Source: Bacteroidetes bacterium CG23_combo_of_CG06-09_8_20_14_all_32_9
GTDB lineage: Bacteria; Bacteroidota; Bacteroidia; Bacteroidales; GWA2-32-17
Length of the DNA stretch: 6,004 nt
Assembly (NCBI GenBank): GCA_002771395.1
Contig: PCSS01000268.1
Span: 1 to 6,004 of the forward strand
Direction of reading: 5' to 3'
Positions 1 to 5,785 of this stretch are shown here, in pieces (position 1 is the first letter of the stretch; each line of letters opens with the position of its first letter). Both the position numbers and the translations under genes were made by a program. Under the pieces are notes generated by a model. The model saw only the letters and a list, made by a program, of their open reading frames with translations. It ran no database searches and was not told where the DNA came from.

Positions 1-313
1 AAAAACAATTAATATGTGAGTAATTTTAAAATTGAAGTCCAACAAAGAAAAAGCAATTTTTAGAAGTCCCGTAAATAAAGACACACAAGGGAATGATTAT
101 ATTTAAGATTGAGGAATGAAGGTTGAGGTTGAGAAAAGATTGAGAAAACAAGATTGGAAAGACGAGATTGAAAAAAAATTGATTATGACGAGTCTACTTC
201 AATCTTATCAATCTACTTCAATCTAATTTTACGTAAATCAGCGGGAAATTGGAAAATGTTTTTTACTTGCGGATTTTAGGTAGTTACAAAACAGGATTGC
301 AAATCATAATTTT
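1..313. other. Gene-free region downstream of the MEMO-AMMECR1 gene
   Basis: I see no credible coding sequence on either strand. The first 100 bases are plain AT-rich DNA. Positions 105-230 are made of degenerate GATTGA-type repeats followed by their reverse complement (see the repeat entry). Positions 265-278 carry a 14-base sequence, ACTTGCGGATTTTA, that recurs exactly at 3949-3962. The minus-strand gene ends at 314 and no convincing intrinsic terminator (GC-rich hairpin plus T-run) follows it. Confidence 0.6.
105..224. repeat. Degenerate GATTGA / TCAATC intergenic repeat
   Basis: From 105 to about 172 the plus strand repeats variants of AAGATTGA, GGTTGAG and GAGATTG. From 193 to 224 the complementary form appears as two exact 13-base copies of TCTACTTCAATCT at 193-205 and 212-224, 19 bases apart. 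The first half can pair with the second, for example AAGATTGA at 105-112 with TCAATCTT at 199-206, so the block is an imperfect inverted repeat built from short direct repeats. Its function is unknown. It sits just beyond the 3' end of the minus-strand gene and could form a weak RNA hairpin there. Confidence 0.5.
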
Positions 314-1819
314 CTATTCTCTAAAAATTATCGCTTCATAAATAAATAATTCTGCATTTTTCCAGCCGTCCCAACCAATTCCGGCTTTATCACGCGAACA
401 ATGTCCAAGAAATTCTTCTTTACTCCATTTAGTTTCGTCAGCGACTTGCGGAAGAAAAGTACCGGAACTAAATCCCTTTTTAATGTAAATGCCGTGTTTG
501 CCAAGTTCAATTTCATCAACAGATGAAATCTTTTTCAGGGGAGTAAGAACCGAAATTTCTATATCTATGCTGTCAAGTTCAGATATGCTTACCGAATTAA
601 ACCGATAATCTCGTATAGCAGAGGCAATTGCCATTTCCTGTATTACTTTATAAAGTGGTTTATCTTGCGAAAATGAGCCTATACAGCCCCTGAGTTCTTT
701 GTTTTTATGAAGTGTAACAAATGCTCCGCATAAGGTTTTAAGGTTTTTGCTGATATTAATTGTGTCAACCTCATCAATTTTATCTTTTTTAATATAATCT
801 TCAATTGTTTTTCGGGCAAGTTTAAGTAAAGATGTTTTGTCGTTTTCGTCAAGCGAAAATAATTTTTCTTTACTTTTTAATGAGCTTATTTTAGAAATTG
901 CAATTGCATTGTAGCCGACTACCCTGATTTTATCTCCATAAGGAGAATCGCCGCTGTTTAAATATTGTATTTTTTGGTAAGTAAAATCCATATTATTCTC
1001 GGTCATGTACATGAGTGTAAGCACCGATGTCCACCCGCAAAGACTCGTAACCAGATCGCTTATGTTTGCTTTTTTGTTATTTGCAATTGCAGTTACCAAA
1101 CTTTCGGATTTGTTGCTTAAAATTGCCGAAGCGGTTATCGAGTCATTTTTTTGTGCATCTTTATAAGCAGGGTAATGTGAAAAATCGCTGCTAATAACAA
1201 ATAAGTTTTTGGGATTTAAGTAAGGTTTTAAAATTTCTGCTAATTTTTTACAATCGGCAGGATTATCAGTTCCCAAAATAATTGGAACAATTTGCAATTT
1301 TTTGCCGAATTTATATTGCAGAAACGGAATTTGAACCTCAATGGAATGTTCTGTAAGATGTGGTTGAGGATAGTTTTGCAAAATATCGCTATGGTCTTCT
1401 GCTAATTTTAAAGCCAGGTCGGTATTTACTTTTACTTCGCCAAGGGGAGTTTCGTAATTGCCATCACAATACACCGAAGCGCCTTTAAAATACATAACAT
1501 GGCTTGAGGCAATAATAAAAACATTTTCGTACAACTTAATTGTATCTATCTGATTAAAAGCCGATGCGGCTACCTGCCCTGAAAAAACATAACCTGCATG
1601 AGGCGAAATAATTGCAATTACATTTTCGGCAGTTTTAGGTTTTGCTGCTGCAAACATTTTTTTTAATTCGTCGGATAATTCGGTTTTATCGGCAGGATAA
1701 AATTTTCCGTCAACATAAGATTTACGATTTTTCATATCAGTTGTTTTTTGCTGACCGTTGCAATTTGTCATAAAAAGCATTAAAAATAAGGCAAAAATAA
1801 TACACCGGTTAATATTCAT
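314..1819 (-). CDS. Predicted lipoprotein, MEMO-like + AMMECR1 domain fusion (AmmeMemoRadiSam proteins B and A fused)
   Basis: The 501-residue product starts at ATG 1819-1817; an in-frame TTG at 1834 would add five residues, but ATG gives a normal signal peptide. Residues 1-20 look like a lipoprotein signal: MNINR, a hydrophobic core, then FMTNC with Cys20 as the lipidation site. Residues about 30-310 are MEMO-like, with FYPAD, SPHAGY (His74), EHSIEVQ (His158), SSDFSHY (Asp212, His215) and LCGW (Cys261). These match the positions of the metal-site residues of human MEMO1 (His49, His81, Cys244). Residues about 330-501 are AMMECR1, with LRGCIGSF at 376-383, an RDYRF version of the usual DPRF region, EISVLTP, and FLPQVA followed by a W..EEFL segment. 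In the AmmeMemoRadiSam grouping these two proteins accompany a radical SAM protein, which is not in this window. Biochemical function is not established. The gene is divergent from the membrane protein at 1920. Domain assignment is strong; export is inferred from the signal peptide. Confidence 0.93.
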   Translation of the reverse strand: MNINRCIIFALFLMLFMTNCNGQQKTTDMKNRKSYVDGKFYPADKTELSDELKKMFAAAKPKTAENVIAIISPHAGYVFSGQVAASAFNQIDTIKLYENVFIIASSHVMYFKGASVYCDGNYETPLGEVKVNTDLALKLAEDHSDILQNYPQPHLTEHSIEVQIPFLQYKFGKKLQIVPIILGTDNPADCKKLAEILKPYLNPKNLFVISSDFSHYPAYKDAQKNDSITASAILSNKSESLVTAIANNKKANISDLVTSLCGWTSVLTLMYMTENNMDFTYQKIQYLNSGDSPYGDKIRVVGYNAIAISKISSLKSKEKLFSLDENDKTSLLKLARKTIEDYIKKDKIDEVDTINISKNLKTLCGAFVTLHKNKELRGCIGSFSQDKPLYKVIQEMAIASAIRDYRFNSVSISELDSIDIEISVLTPLKKISSVDEIELGKHGIYIKKGFSSGTFLPQVADETKWSKEEFLGHCSRDKAGIGWDGWKNAELFIYEAIIFRE

Positions 1820-1827
1820 AATAAAAA

Positions 1828-1888
1828 AAAACAAAATTTCTTTTTACAAAAATATATATAACTTTAATATAAAACAAAATTTCTTTTT
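1828..1888. repeat. 18-base direct repeat in the divergent promoter region
   Basis: AAAACAAAATTTCTTTTT occurs exactly at 1828-1845 and again at 1871-1888, 43 bases apart (about four helical turns). The distal copy contains the CAAA that serves as the -33 box of the minus-strand promoter. The proximal copy covers its predicted transcription start and leader. The repeat could be a duplicated promoter segment or a pair of protein-binding sites. Low complexity makes a neutral origin possible. Confidence 0.6.
1847..1878 (-). promoter_or_regulatory. Bacteroidota-type promoter for the MEMO-AMMECR1 gene
   Basis: Read on the minus strand, TTTG (complement of 1875-1878) is followed after exactly 20 bases by TATTTTTG (complement of 1847-1854). 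This fits the Bacteroidota primary sigma pattern TTTG-N19-21-TAnnTTTG. Transcription would begin about 20 bases before the ATG at 1819, giving a short leader. The region is very AT-rich, so a chance match is possible, but spacing, orientation and distance to the start codon all agree. Confidence 0.55.
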
Positions 1889-1919
1889 GAAATTAATTTA
1901 AAAACCGCTTTCTTTCGTA

Positions 1920-3452
1920 ATGAAAATAAAAAAATCGTTTTTTGTGCTTTTTGCTGCAATTGCAGTTTATGGGTTAATGATTTTGCATCACGGTTATGAG
2001 TTGGGCAGAAGCGATAATGAGCAAGCCGCTTATGGTTTTTATTTGAATGATAATTCGCTGTTTCCTGCCGATTTTTATATTCAGTCGCTTGTACACCAAA
2101 CGCCAAACGAACGTACTTTTTATGGACAGTTTATTTCATTTGCCGGGGAAAAAATACCGGAGTTCAGTTTTGTTTTTCACATTGTTTTTACAATTATTTT
2201 ATTGCTTGGCATTCGTAAAATTTCTGCTGAATTTATTGAAAACGAATGGGTTCGCTGGCTTGCAATATTAGTGTTATTTCTTTGTTTGTACAATATTCAT
2301 TTGGGCGGCAACGAACTTTATTACAATTCTTTTATTCCAAGCTTACCCGCAAAAGCGATAGGTGTTTGGGGTTTGTGGTTTTTTTTGCAAAAGCGATATT
2401 TATTCGCTTCTTTGCTTTTTTCGTGTTCGGTGTTTTTTCAGCCGCTTGCAGGAATTCAGATAATTGTGATAAGTCTGTCAGTTTTTTTAATTATTTCATT
2501 CAGACAAAAACGTTCTTTGTTGTTTAAGAATTTTTTGTGGCTGGCAATGCCTGCTGCTTTTCTTACATTGCCATTTTTAATTCCCGCTCTTACAAGGTTT
2601 AACGATGCAAATGTTCCCGATAAATTTATTTTTGATGTGTTTTTCAGTTTCCGGAACCCGCACCATTTTTTGCCTTCGTATTTTCCTTTAAAAAATTATT
2701 TTATATTAGTTCCTGTATTTGGTTTTGCATTGATATTTTTTAAAAAACATTCCACCGAAATTATGTATTTCATCCTTGTAATTCTGCTCGGATGTATTTT
2801 GTATTCATTTTTTGTTGAAATATTACACAGCATACTTGTGGCTTCCTCGCAATGGTTTAAATCTACTATTTGGGCAGAAATGTTCGGTGTAATTGCTGTT
2901 TTCGGCTTTATAGAACAACTTGCAAACAAAATTCTTGACAAATATTTTTCAAAAAGCAGGAAAATAATCGCTACATTTCTTATGGTATTTTTATTTGTGT
3001 TTTTAACATTGTTTCCTTTCCGTTTTCCTTGGAAAGTTAAATATGATTTTGAACCATTTCTTTCATCTGACTGTGCTATAGAAATTTCACGTCTGGCAAA
3101 AGAAAACACTCCCATAAATGCCTGTTTTGTTACACCAATTGATTTTACTGAACTTAAATTTCACGGACAACGAAGTAGTTATATTGATTACAAATTACCT
3201 GTTCACAGCAAAAGCGGAATTATAGAGTGGATGAATCGCATAACACGGGTATATAATATTGATTATCGCAATACAGAAAAGGGTTTTGAAGTATCCAAAA
3301 AAGCCAGCGAAAATTATTATCGCTTAACTTCTCAAAACTTTATTGCTTTAAAAAAGTTTGGGGTAACTCATATTCTTACACATATATCGCAAAAGCTTCC
3401 ATTTTGTGAAGTAGCAAAAAATAATGAGTTTGTAATTTATAAGATTCCATAG
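1920..3452 (+). CDS. Polytopic membrane protein, GT-C-like, function unknown
   Basis: The 510-residue protein starts at ATG 1920 with no Shine-Dalgarno site. It has about ten or eleven hydrophobic segments, near residues 6-23, 82-98, 109-125, 139-157, 160-175, 177-194, 204-222, 258-274, 280-300, 319-332 and 348-367, then a hydrophilic C-terminal part (370-510). Between the first two helices lies a polar loop with GYELGRSDNEQAAYGF and LFPADFYIQ, and residues 244-256 read FRNPHHFLPSYFP. A long polar first loop with acidic residues and a PHH element recall integral-membrane GT-C-type glycosyltransferase-like proteins. The C-terminal stretch at 404-440 (TPIDFTELKFHGQRSSYIDYK, then a W..R) looks like the end domain I associate with DUF6798 proteins; I could not test this. 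Substrate and reaction are unknown. It is alone on its strand with no glycan genes nearby. The ORF and membrane nature are certain; the family is tentative. Confidence 0.88.
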   Translation: MKIKKSFFVLFAAIAVYGLMILHHGYELGRSDNEQAAYGFYLNDNSLFPADFYIQSLVHQTPNERTFYGQFISFAGEKIPEFSFVFHIVFTIILLLGIRKISAEFIENEWVRWLAILVLFLCLYNIHLGGNELYYNSFIPSLPAKAIGVWGLWFFLQKRYLFASLLFSCSVFFQPLAGIQIIVISLSVFLIISFRQKRSLLFKNFLWLAMPAAFLTLPFLIPALTRFNDANVPDKFIFDVFFSFRNPHHFLPSYFPLKNYFILVPVFGFALIFFKKHSTEIMYFILVILLGCILYSFFVEILHSILVASSQWFKSTIWAEMFGVIAVFGFIEQLANKILDKYFSKSRKIIATFLMVFLFVFLTLFPFRFPWKVKYDFEPFLSSDCAIEISRLAKENTPINACFVTPIDFTELKFHGQRSSYIDYKLPVHSKSGIIEWMNRITRVYNIDYRNTEKGFEVSKKASENYYRLTSQNFIALKKFGVTHILTHISQKLPFCEVAKNNEFVIYKIP

Positions 3453-3505
3453 AAAATACAGGTAATTACATTTTATACCTAACCTGCATAATGCAGAAAA
3501 AAATC

Positions 3506-3760
3506 ACCGCAAAGACGTTTACCCCGTTAGATAGTTTATAAATAAACGAACGAAAAAAGCGGCAGTAGGCAGTAGCGGTTGGCAGTTCTGCCTACTACTA
3601 CTGCCGATTGTTAAAAAAACGCATTTTATACTTGTTTAAAGTGTAAATTCTATTTCAAAAATAATTTTTGATGCTTGTACCACAGTTCATAAAGAAATGT
3701 GACCAGGCTTGCTTGAATCAATTTATGTAAATAAATTTTTAAATTTTGCGTCTCTGCGGT
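3506..3760. repeat. Element bounded by 12-base inverted repeats
   Basis: ACCGCAAAGACG at 3506-3517 faces CGTCTCTGCGGT at 3749-3760, whose reverse complement matches at 11 of 12 positions. The 231 bases between contain the hairpin at 3560-3606 but no gene. Sequences of the ACCGCAAAGACG kind are familiar to me as intergenic repeats in Bacteroidota genomes, so this may be a non-coding repeat unit. Mobility is not shown; I did not identify target-site duplications. Confidence 0.4.
3560..3606. repeat. GC-rich hairpin made of GGCAGTA units
   Basis: CGGCAGTAGGCAG at 3560-3572 can pair with 3588-3606, leaving a six-base bulge (the extra TAGTAG) in the second arm and a loop of about 15 bases. GGCAGT occurs repeatedly in the loop and first arm. 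On the minus strand the hairpin is followed by CTTTTTT, the shape of an intrinsic terminator, but no minus-strand gene lies upstream of it in the window. It is more likely an intergenic repeat; a role at the 3' end of the membrane-protein transcript is possible. Confidence 0.5.
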
Positions 3761-3805
3761 AAAAAATATTATGCCAAAAACACATCAATATAAAAGATAA
3801 AGGTA

Positions 3806-3964
3806 CTAAATTCCGCAAGTGTTTTTATAAACACCGAGTTCACAGAGATTGTCATAGAGTAAACCCAAAGATATTGGGTAAAAAAATACTCTGTGTAACT
3901 CTTTGCTTTCTTTGTGTTTTCTGTGTTAAAAAGAAAATTGTTTTTAGAACTTGCGGATTTTAAG
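3806..3964. repeat. Nested palindromic intergenic element, about 160 bases
   Basis: The outer ends are TCCGCAAGT at 3812-3820 and its exact complement ACTTGCGGA at 3949-3957. Inside them, GAGTTCACAGAG (3836-3847) faces CTCTGTGTAACTC (3890-3902) with one base inserted. At the centre CCCAA-AGATA-TTGGG (3864-3878) forms a small hairpin. The arms are imperfect but symmetrical, so the whole unit could fold as one long hairpin. The right end, ACTTGCGGATTTTA (3949-3962), also occurs at 265-278. This is consistent with a MITE-like or other dispersed non-coding repeat; no transposase is present. Confidence 0.55.
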
Positions 3965-4091
3965 TAAAAATTTACCCCGTGCAAAGTATAAATAAAATTT
4001 TACCCTGTTATTAGCATTAATATAAAAAATGATTATTTTTGACATTTTTCATCTTTCAGTTTATACTTTATGGCATTATTTTTATTTTCTA

Positions 4092-4177
4092 CAGACCTGA
4101 CAGGTTATTTCTAATAAAATGATTACCAGACTTGAAAAGCAGGGCAAAATTTGCAAAGAACAAACCTGTCAGGTCTG
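4092..4177. repeat. Perfect 15-base inverted repeat, 56-base spacer
   Basis: CAGACCTGACAGGTT at 4092-4106 is the exact reverse complement of AACCTGTCAGGTCTG at 4163-4177. Each arm is itself nearly palindromic (ACCTG, one base, CAGGT), so each could be a dimer-binding site, or the two arms could pair as a stem. CAGACCTGACAGGTT-type sequences are familiar as dispersed intergenic repeats in Bacteroidota. A 39-codon frame beginning at 4119 inside the spacer reads through the right arm and has no recognisable product. Confidence 0.75.
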
Positions 4178-4203
4178 GAATATAGGAAAAAGTGTCAACT
4201 ATT

Positions 4204-4235
4204 TTTGTAGCAAAATGAAAAATGCCTTATTTTTG
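4204..4235 (+). promoter_or_regulatory. Possible Bacteroidota-type promoter upstream of the SiaB-like operon
   Basis: TTTG at 4204-4207, a 20-base spacer, and TATTTTTG at 4228-4235 fit the pattern TTTG-N19-21-TAnnTTTG. Transcription would start near 4242. The first strong downstream gene begins at 4699, so the transcript would have a leader of about 450 bases containing the palindrome at 4368-4427 and the 11-base repeats. I found no better match closer to 4699. The AT-rich context allows chance matches. Confidence 0.35.
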
Positions 4236-4363
4236 TAAATAAATTGTAACGTTTTTTCATTAAAAAATGCAGTTTCACTATGTTTGTAATTATCAGAGTT
4301 CTTAATATTAATTTAGCAAAGCAATATTTTACTGCCTGTTCGGAACTTAGCCAAGCTATCTTA

Positions 4364-4427
4364 TTTACCCCGTTAGATATTGTTTTTTTTGCAATATCGC
4401 GTTATTCAATGCGATTATCTACCGGGG
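4364..4427. repeat. Palindromic repeat with TTTACCCCGTTAGATA end
   Basis: CCCCGTTAGATA (4368-4379) faces TATCTACCGGGG (4416-4427), 11 of 12 positions complementary. Nested near the left arm, GATATTG (4376-4382) and CAATATC (4392-4398) form a 7-base stem with a T-rich loop, so two alternative foldings share the left arm. The left end, TTTACCCCGTTAGATA (4364-4379), recurs exactly at 3518-3533, showing that this is a dispersed sequence. If transcribed from the promoter at 4204 it would lie in the leader of the SiaB-like operon. Confidence 0.5.
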
Positions 4428-4591
4428 CAAGTACCTTTAAAATAAAATATAAATATGAGTAATTTATTTCCAGAAACACCTTTAAAATCAATAATATTAT
4501 GAGTAATTACAGTTCAAGCAATTCAACAATGAAGAAATGAAACGATAAAGCAATTTGTACTGCAACAGGTGATAAATTGCGTTTTTTTATA

Positions 4592-4646
4592 GTCATACAA
4601 TAGTCATTCAGTGGTCATACAATTGAATGATAGCGAAGCGAATGAC
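4592..4646. repeat. Three 11-base tandem repeats and an inverted copy
   Basis: GTCATACAATA (4592-4602), GTCATTCAGTG (4603-4613) and GTCATACAATT (4614-4624) are consecutive 11-base units, close to one helical turn each. They are followed by the opposite orientation: GAATGAC at 4640-4646 is the exact complement of GTCATTC at 4603-4609. The array ends about 50 bases before the SiaB-like start codon. That position suits an operator, but similar GTCAT-rich stretches may simply be intergenic repeats. Confidence 0.5.
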
Positions 4647-4698
4647 AATTAATGACCTTATTAAGTATAATTACGAACATTAATTTAATATCTGTATT

Positions 4699-5781
4699 AT
4701 GTCAATTTATGAAATTTTTACTAATTTAAAATCTGATAATTTGAGTTTTTTGTACAAAGGGCAGTTCAGCGATACAATAACTGATAAAATAATCGACCTG
4801 ATTGAAGTTAATATAAGCAATAATTTAGTTGAATTGACTTCTCTAAAAAAGAAAGTGCCGTTTTTAATGGTCGAATGCTTCCAGAATATTATAAGACATG
4901 CCGCTTTATTAAAAGAGGAAATGGGATTTTTTATGATTCGGAATATTGAAAACAGTTATTATATTGCTTCAGGTAATGGGTTAGAAAATATTAATGTCGC
5001 TTCACTCAAAACAAGGCTTGAAAAGATTAATACCTTAAATAAAGAAGATTTGAAAGTATATTATTTTGAAATATTAAATAATAAAGAAGTGTCCGAAAAA
5101 GGAGGGTCAGGTCTTGGTTTAATTGAAATGGCGCGTAAATCGGGACAAAAAATTGAATTTGCCTTTTATCCGCTTAACAATACATACTCGCTTTTTTATA
5201 TTCAAATAAAGATAAAAAGCAGCGAAAATAAAGTAGAAGTATCAATACCAGTATCAAATACAATTTCTACAATTAATGATACAACAGAACTTCATAAAAT
5301 CATGAGAAATAATAATATACTACTAATACAACAAGGAGATTTTTCACAAGAAACTCTTTTTTCCATCCTTACCATGGTTGAGAATAATTTAAAACAGCAG
5401 GTTGATATCTCAAACAAAAACAAAATAATATATCACGTATTAGTTGAACTATTGCAAAATATTACTAAACATGGCTATTCGACTACAAATTTTAAAAAAG
5501 GAATTTTTTCGGTTTCAATTAACAATAATCTATATCATATATCTTCAGGTAATTATATTATAACAGATAAAGTTGAACACCTTAAACAGTACCTTAAACA
5601 ATTGCAATCGCTGAATAAAGATGAGTTAAAGGTATTGTACCAAAAAGTTTTAAGAGAATGTAACGAAACCTCAGGACTCGGGCTTATAGATTTAGCAAGA
5701 GAATGCTCAGAACCTATTGAGTATAATTTTTATCCCGAAAATAATAATTTAACATTCTTTGAAATAACGGTAAAAGTTTAA
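4699..5781 (+). CDS. Tandem SiaB-like (DUF6272) protein kinase, two GHKL-type domains
   Basis: The 360-residue protein contains two related domains, about 1-173 and 197-360, joined by a short polar linker; usual SiaB-type proteins are about 180 residues. Copy 1 has LYKGQFS near 18, VECFQNIIRHA (Glu59, Asn63, His67: the N-box), a YYIASGNG strand, LNKEDLKVYYFEIL, and KGGSGLGLIEMAR at 134-146 as the ATP-lid glycine loop. Copy 2 repeats the order: IQQGDFS near 210, VELLQNITKHG (Glu250, Asn254, His258), YHISSGNY, LNKDELKVLYQKVL, and SGLGLIDLAR at 325-334, but without the KGG before SGLGL. In Pseudomonas, SiaB phosphorylates SiaC and the SiaA phosphatase reverses this. Here a SiaC-like gene begins four bases after the stop, which fits that role. 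It has no signal peptide or membrane segment, so it is cytosolic. The start at 4699 agrees with the family's N-terminus; no Shine-Dalgarno site is visible. Whether copy 2 is active is unknown. Confidence 0.88.
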   Translation: MSIYEIFTNLKSDNLSFLYKGQFSDTITDKIIDLIEVNISNNLVELTSLKKKVPFLMVECFQNIIRHAALLKEEMGFFMIRNIENSYYIASGNGLENINVASLKTRLEKINTLNKEDLKVYYFEILNNKEVSEKGGSGLGLIEMARKSGQKIEFAFYPLNNTYSLFYIQIKIKSSENKVEVSIPVSNTISTINDTTELHKIMRNNNILLIQQGDFSQETLFSILTMVENNLKQQVDISNKNKIIYHVLVELLQNITKHGYSTTNFKKGIFSVSINNNLYHISSGNYIITDKVEHLKQYLKQLQSLNKDELKVLYQKVLRECNETSGLGLIDLARECSEPIEYNFYPENNNLTFFEITVKV

Positions 5782-5785
5782 TAAG

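Larger units (their letters stand above)
3453..4698. other. 1.25-kb gene-free region rich in palindromic repeats
   Basis: No open frame here has convincing protein character. The longest, a 60-codon plus frame at 4280-4462 and a 71-codon minus frame at 3769-3984, both run across inverted repeats. From left to right I see: 12-base inverted ends at 3506-3517 and 3749-3760; a GC-rich hairpin at 3560-3606; a nested palindrome at 3806-3962; four copies of TTTACCCYGT; a perfect 15-base inverted repeat at 4092-4177; a possible promoter at 4204-4235; a palindrome at 4368-4427; and 11-base tandem repeats at 4592-4624. No obvious intrinsic terminator follows the membrane-protein gene. Confidence 0.65.

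Noticed and set aside
1817..1834. TTG start at 1834 for the MEMO-AMMECR1 gene
   Set aside because: It adds only MFFFI, a low-complexity run, and sits very near the predicted transcription start. ATG at 1819 gives a standard lipoprotein signal.
2696..3115. 139-codon minus-strand frame inside the membrane-protein gene
   Set aside because: It is antisense to a clear membrane protein and has no domain features.
3486..3501. Terminator after the membrane-protein gene (CTGC-ATAAT-GCAG hairpin)
   Set aside because: The stem is only four to six bases and is followed by A residues rather than T residues on the plus strand.
3560..3606. Minus-strand intrinsic terminator
   Set aside because: The hairpin plus CTTTTTT shape fits, but no minus-strand gene ends here; kept as a repeat instead.
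3769..3984. 71-codon minus-strand frame
   Set aside because: It runs across the nested palindrome at 3806-3964, and its residues show no family character.
4119..4238. 39-codon plus frame (MITRLEKQGK start)
   Set aside because: It reads through one arm of the perfect inverted repeat and resembles no family I know, despite a helix-like beginning.
4280..4462. 60-codon plus-strand frame downstream of the possible promoter
   Set aside because: It overlaps the palindrome at 4364-4427, has no recognisable domain and no evident translation signal; it is most likely a chance frame, though a small gene cannot be excluded.
3453..4698. CRISPR array
   Set aside because: Repeats are of different kinds, irregularly spaced and mostly inverted; no constant repeat-spacer pattern exists.
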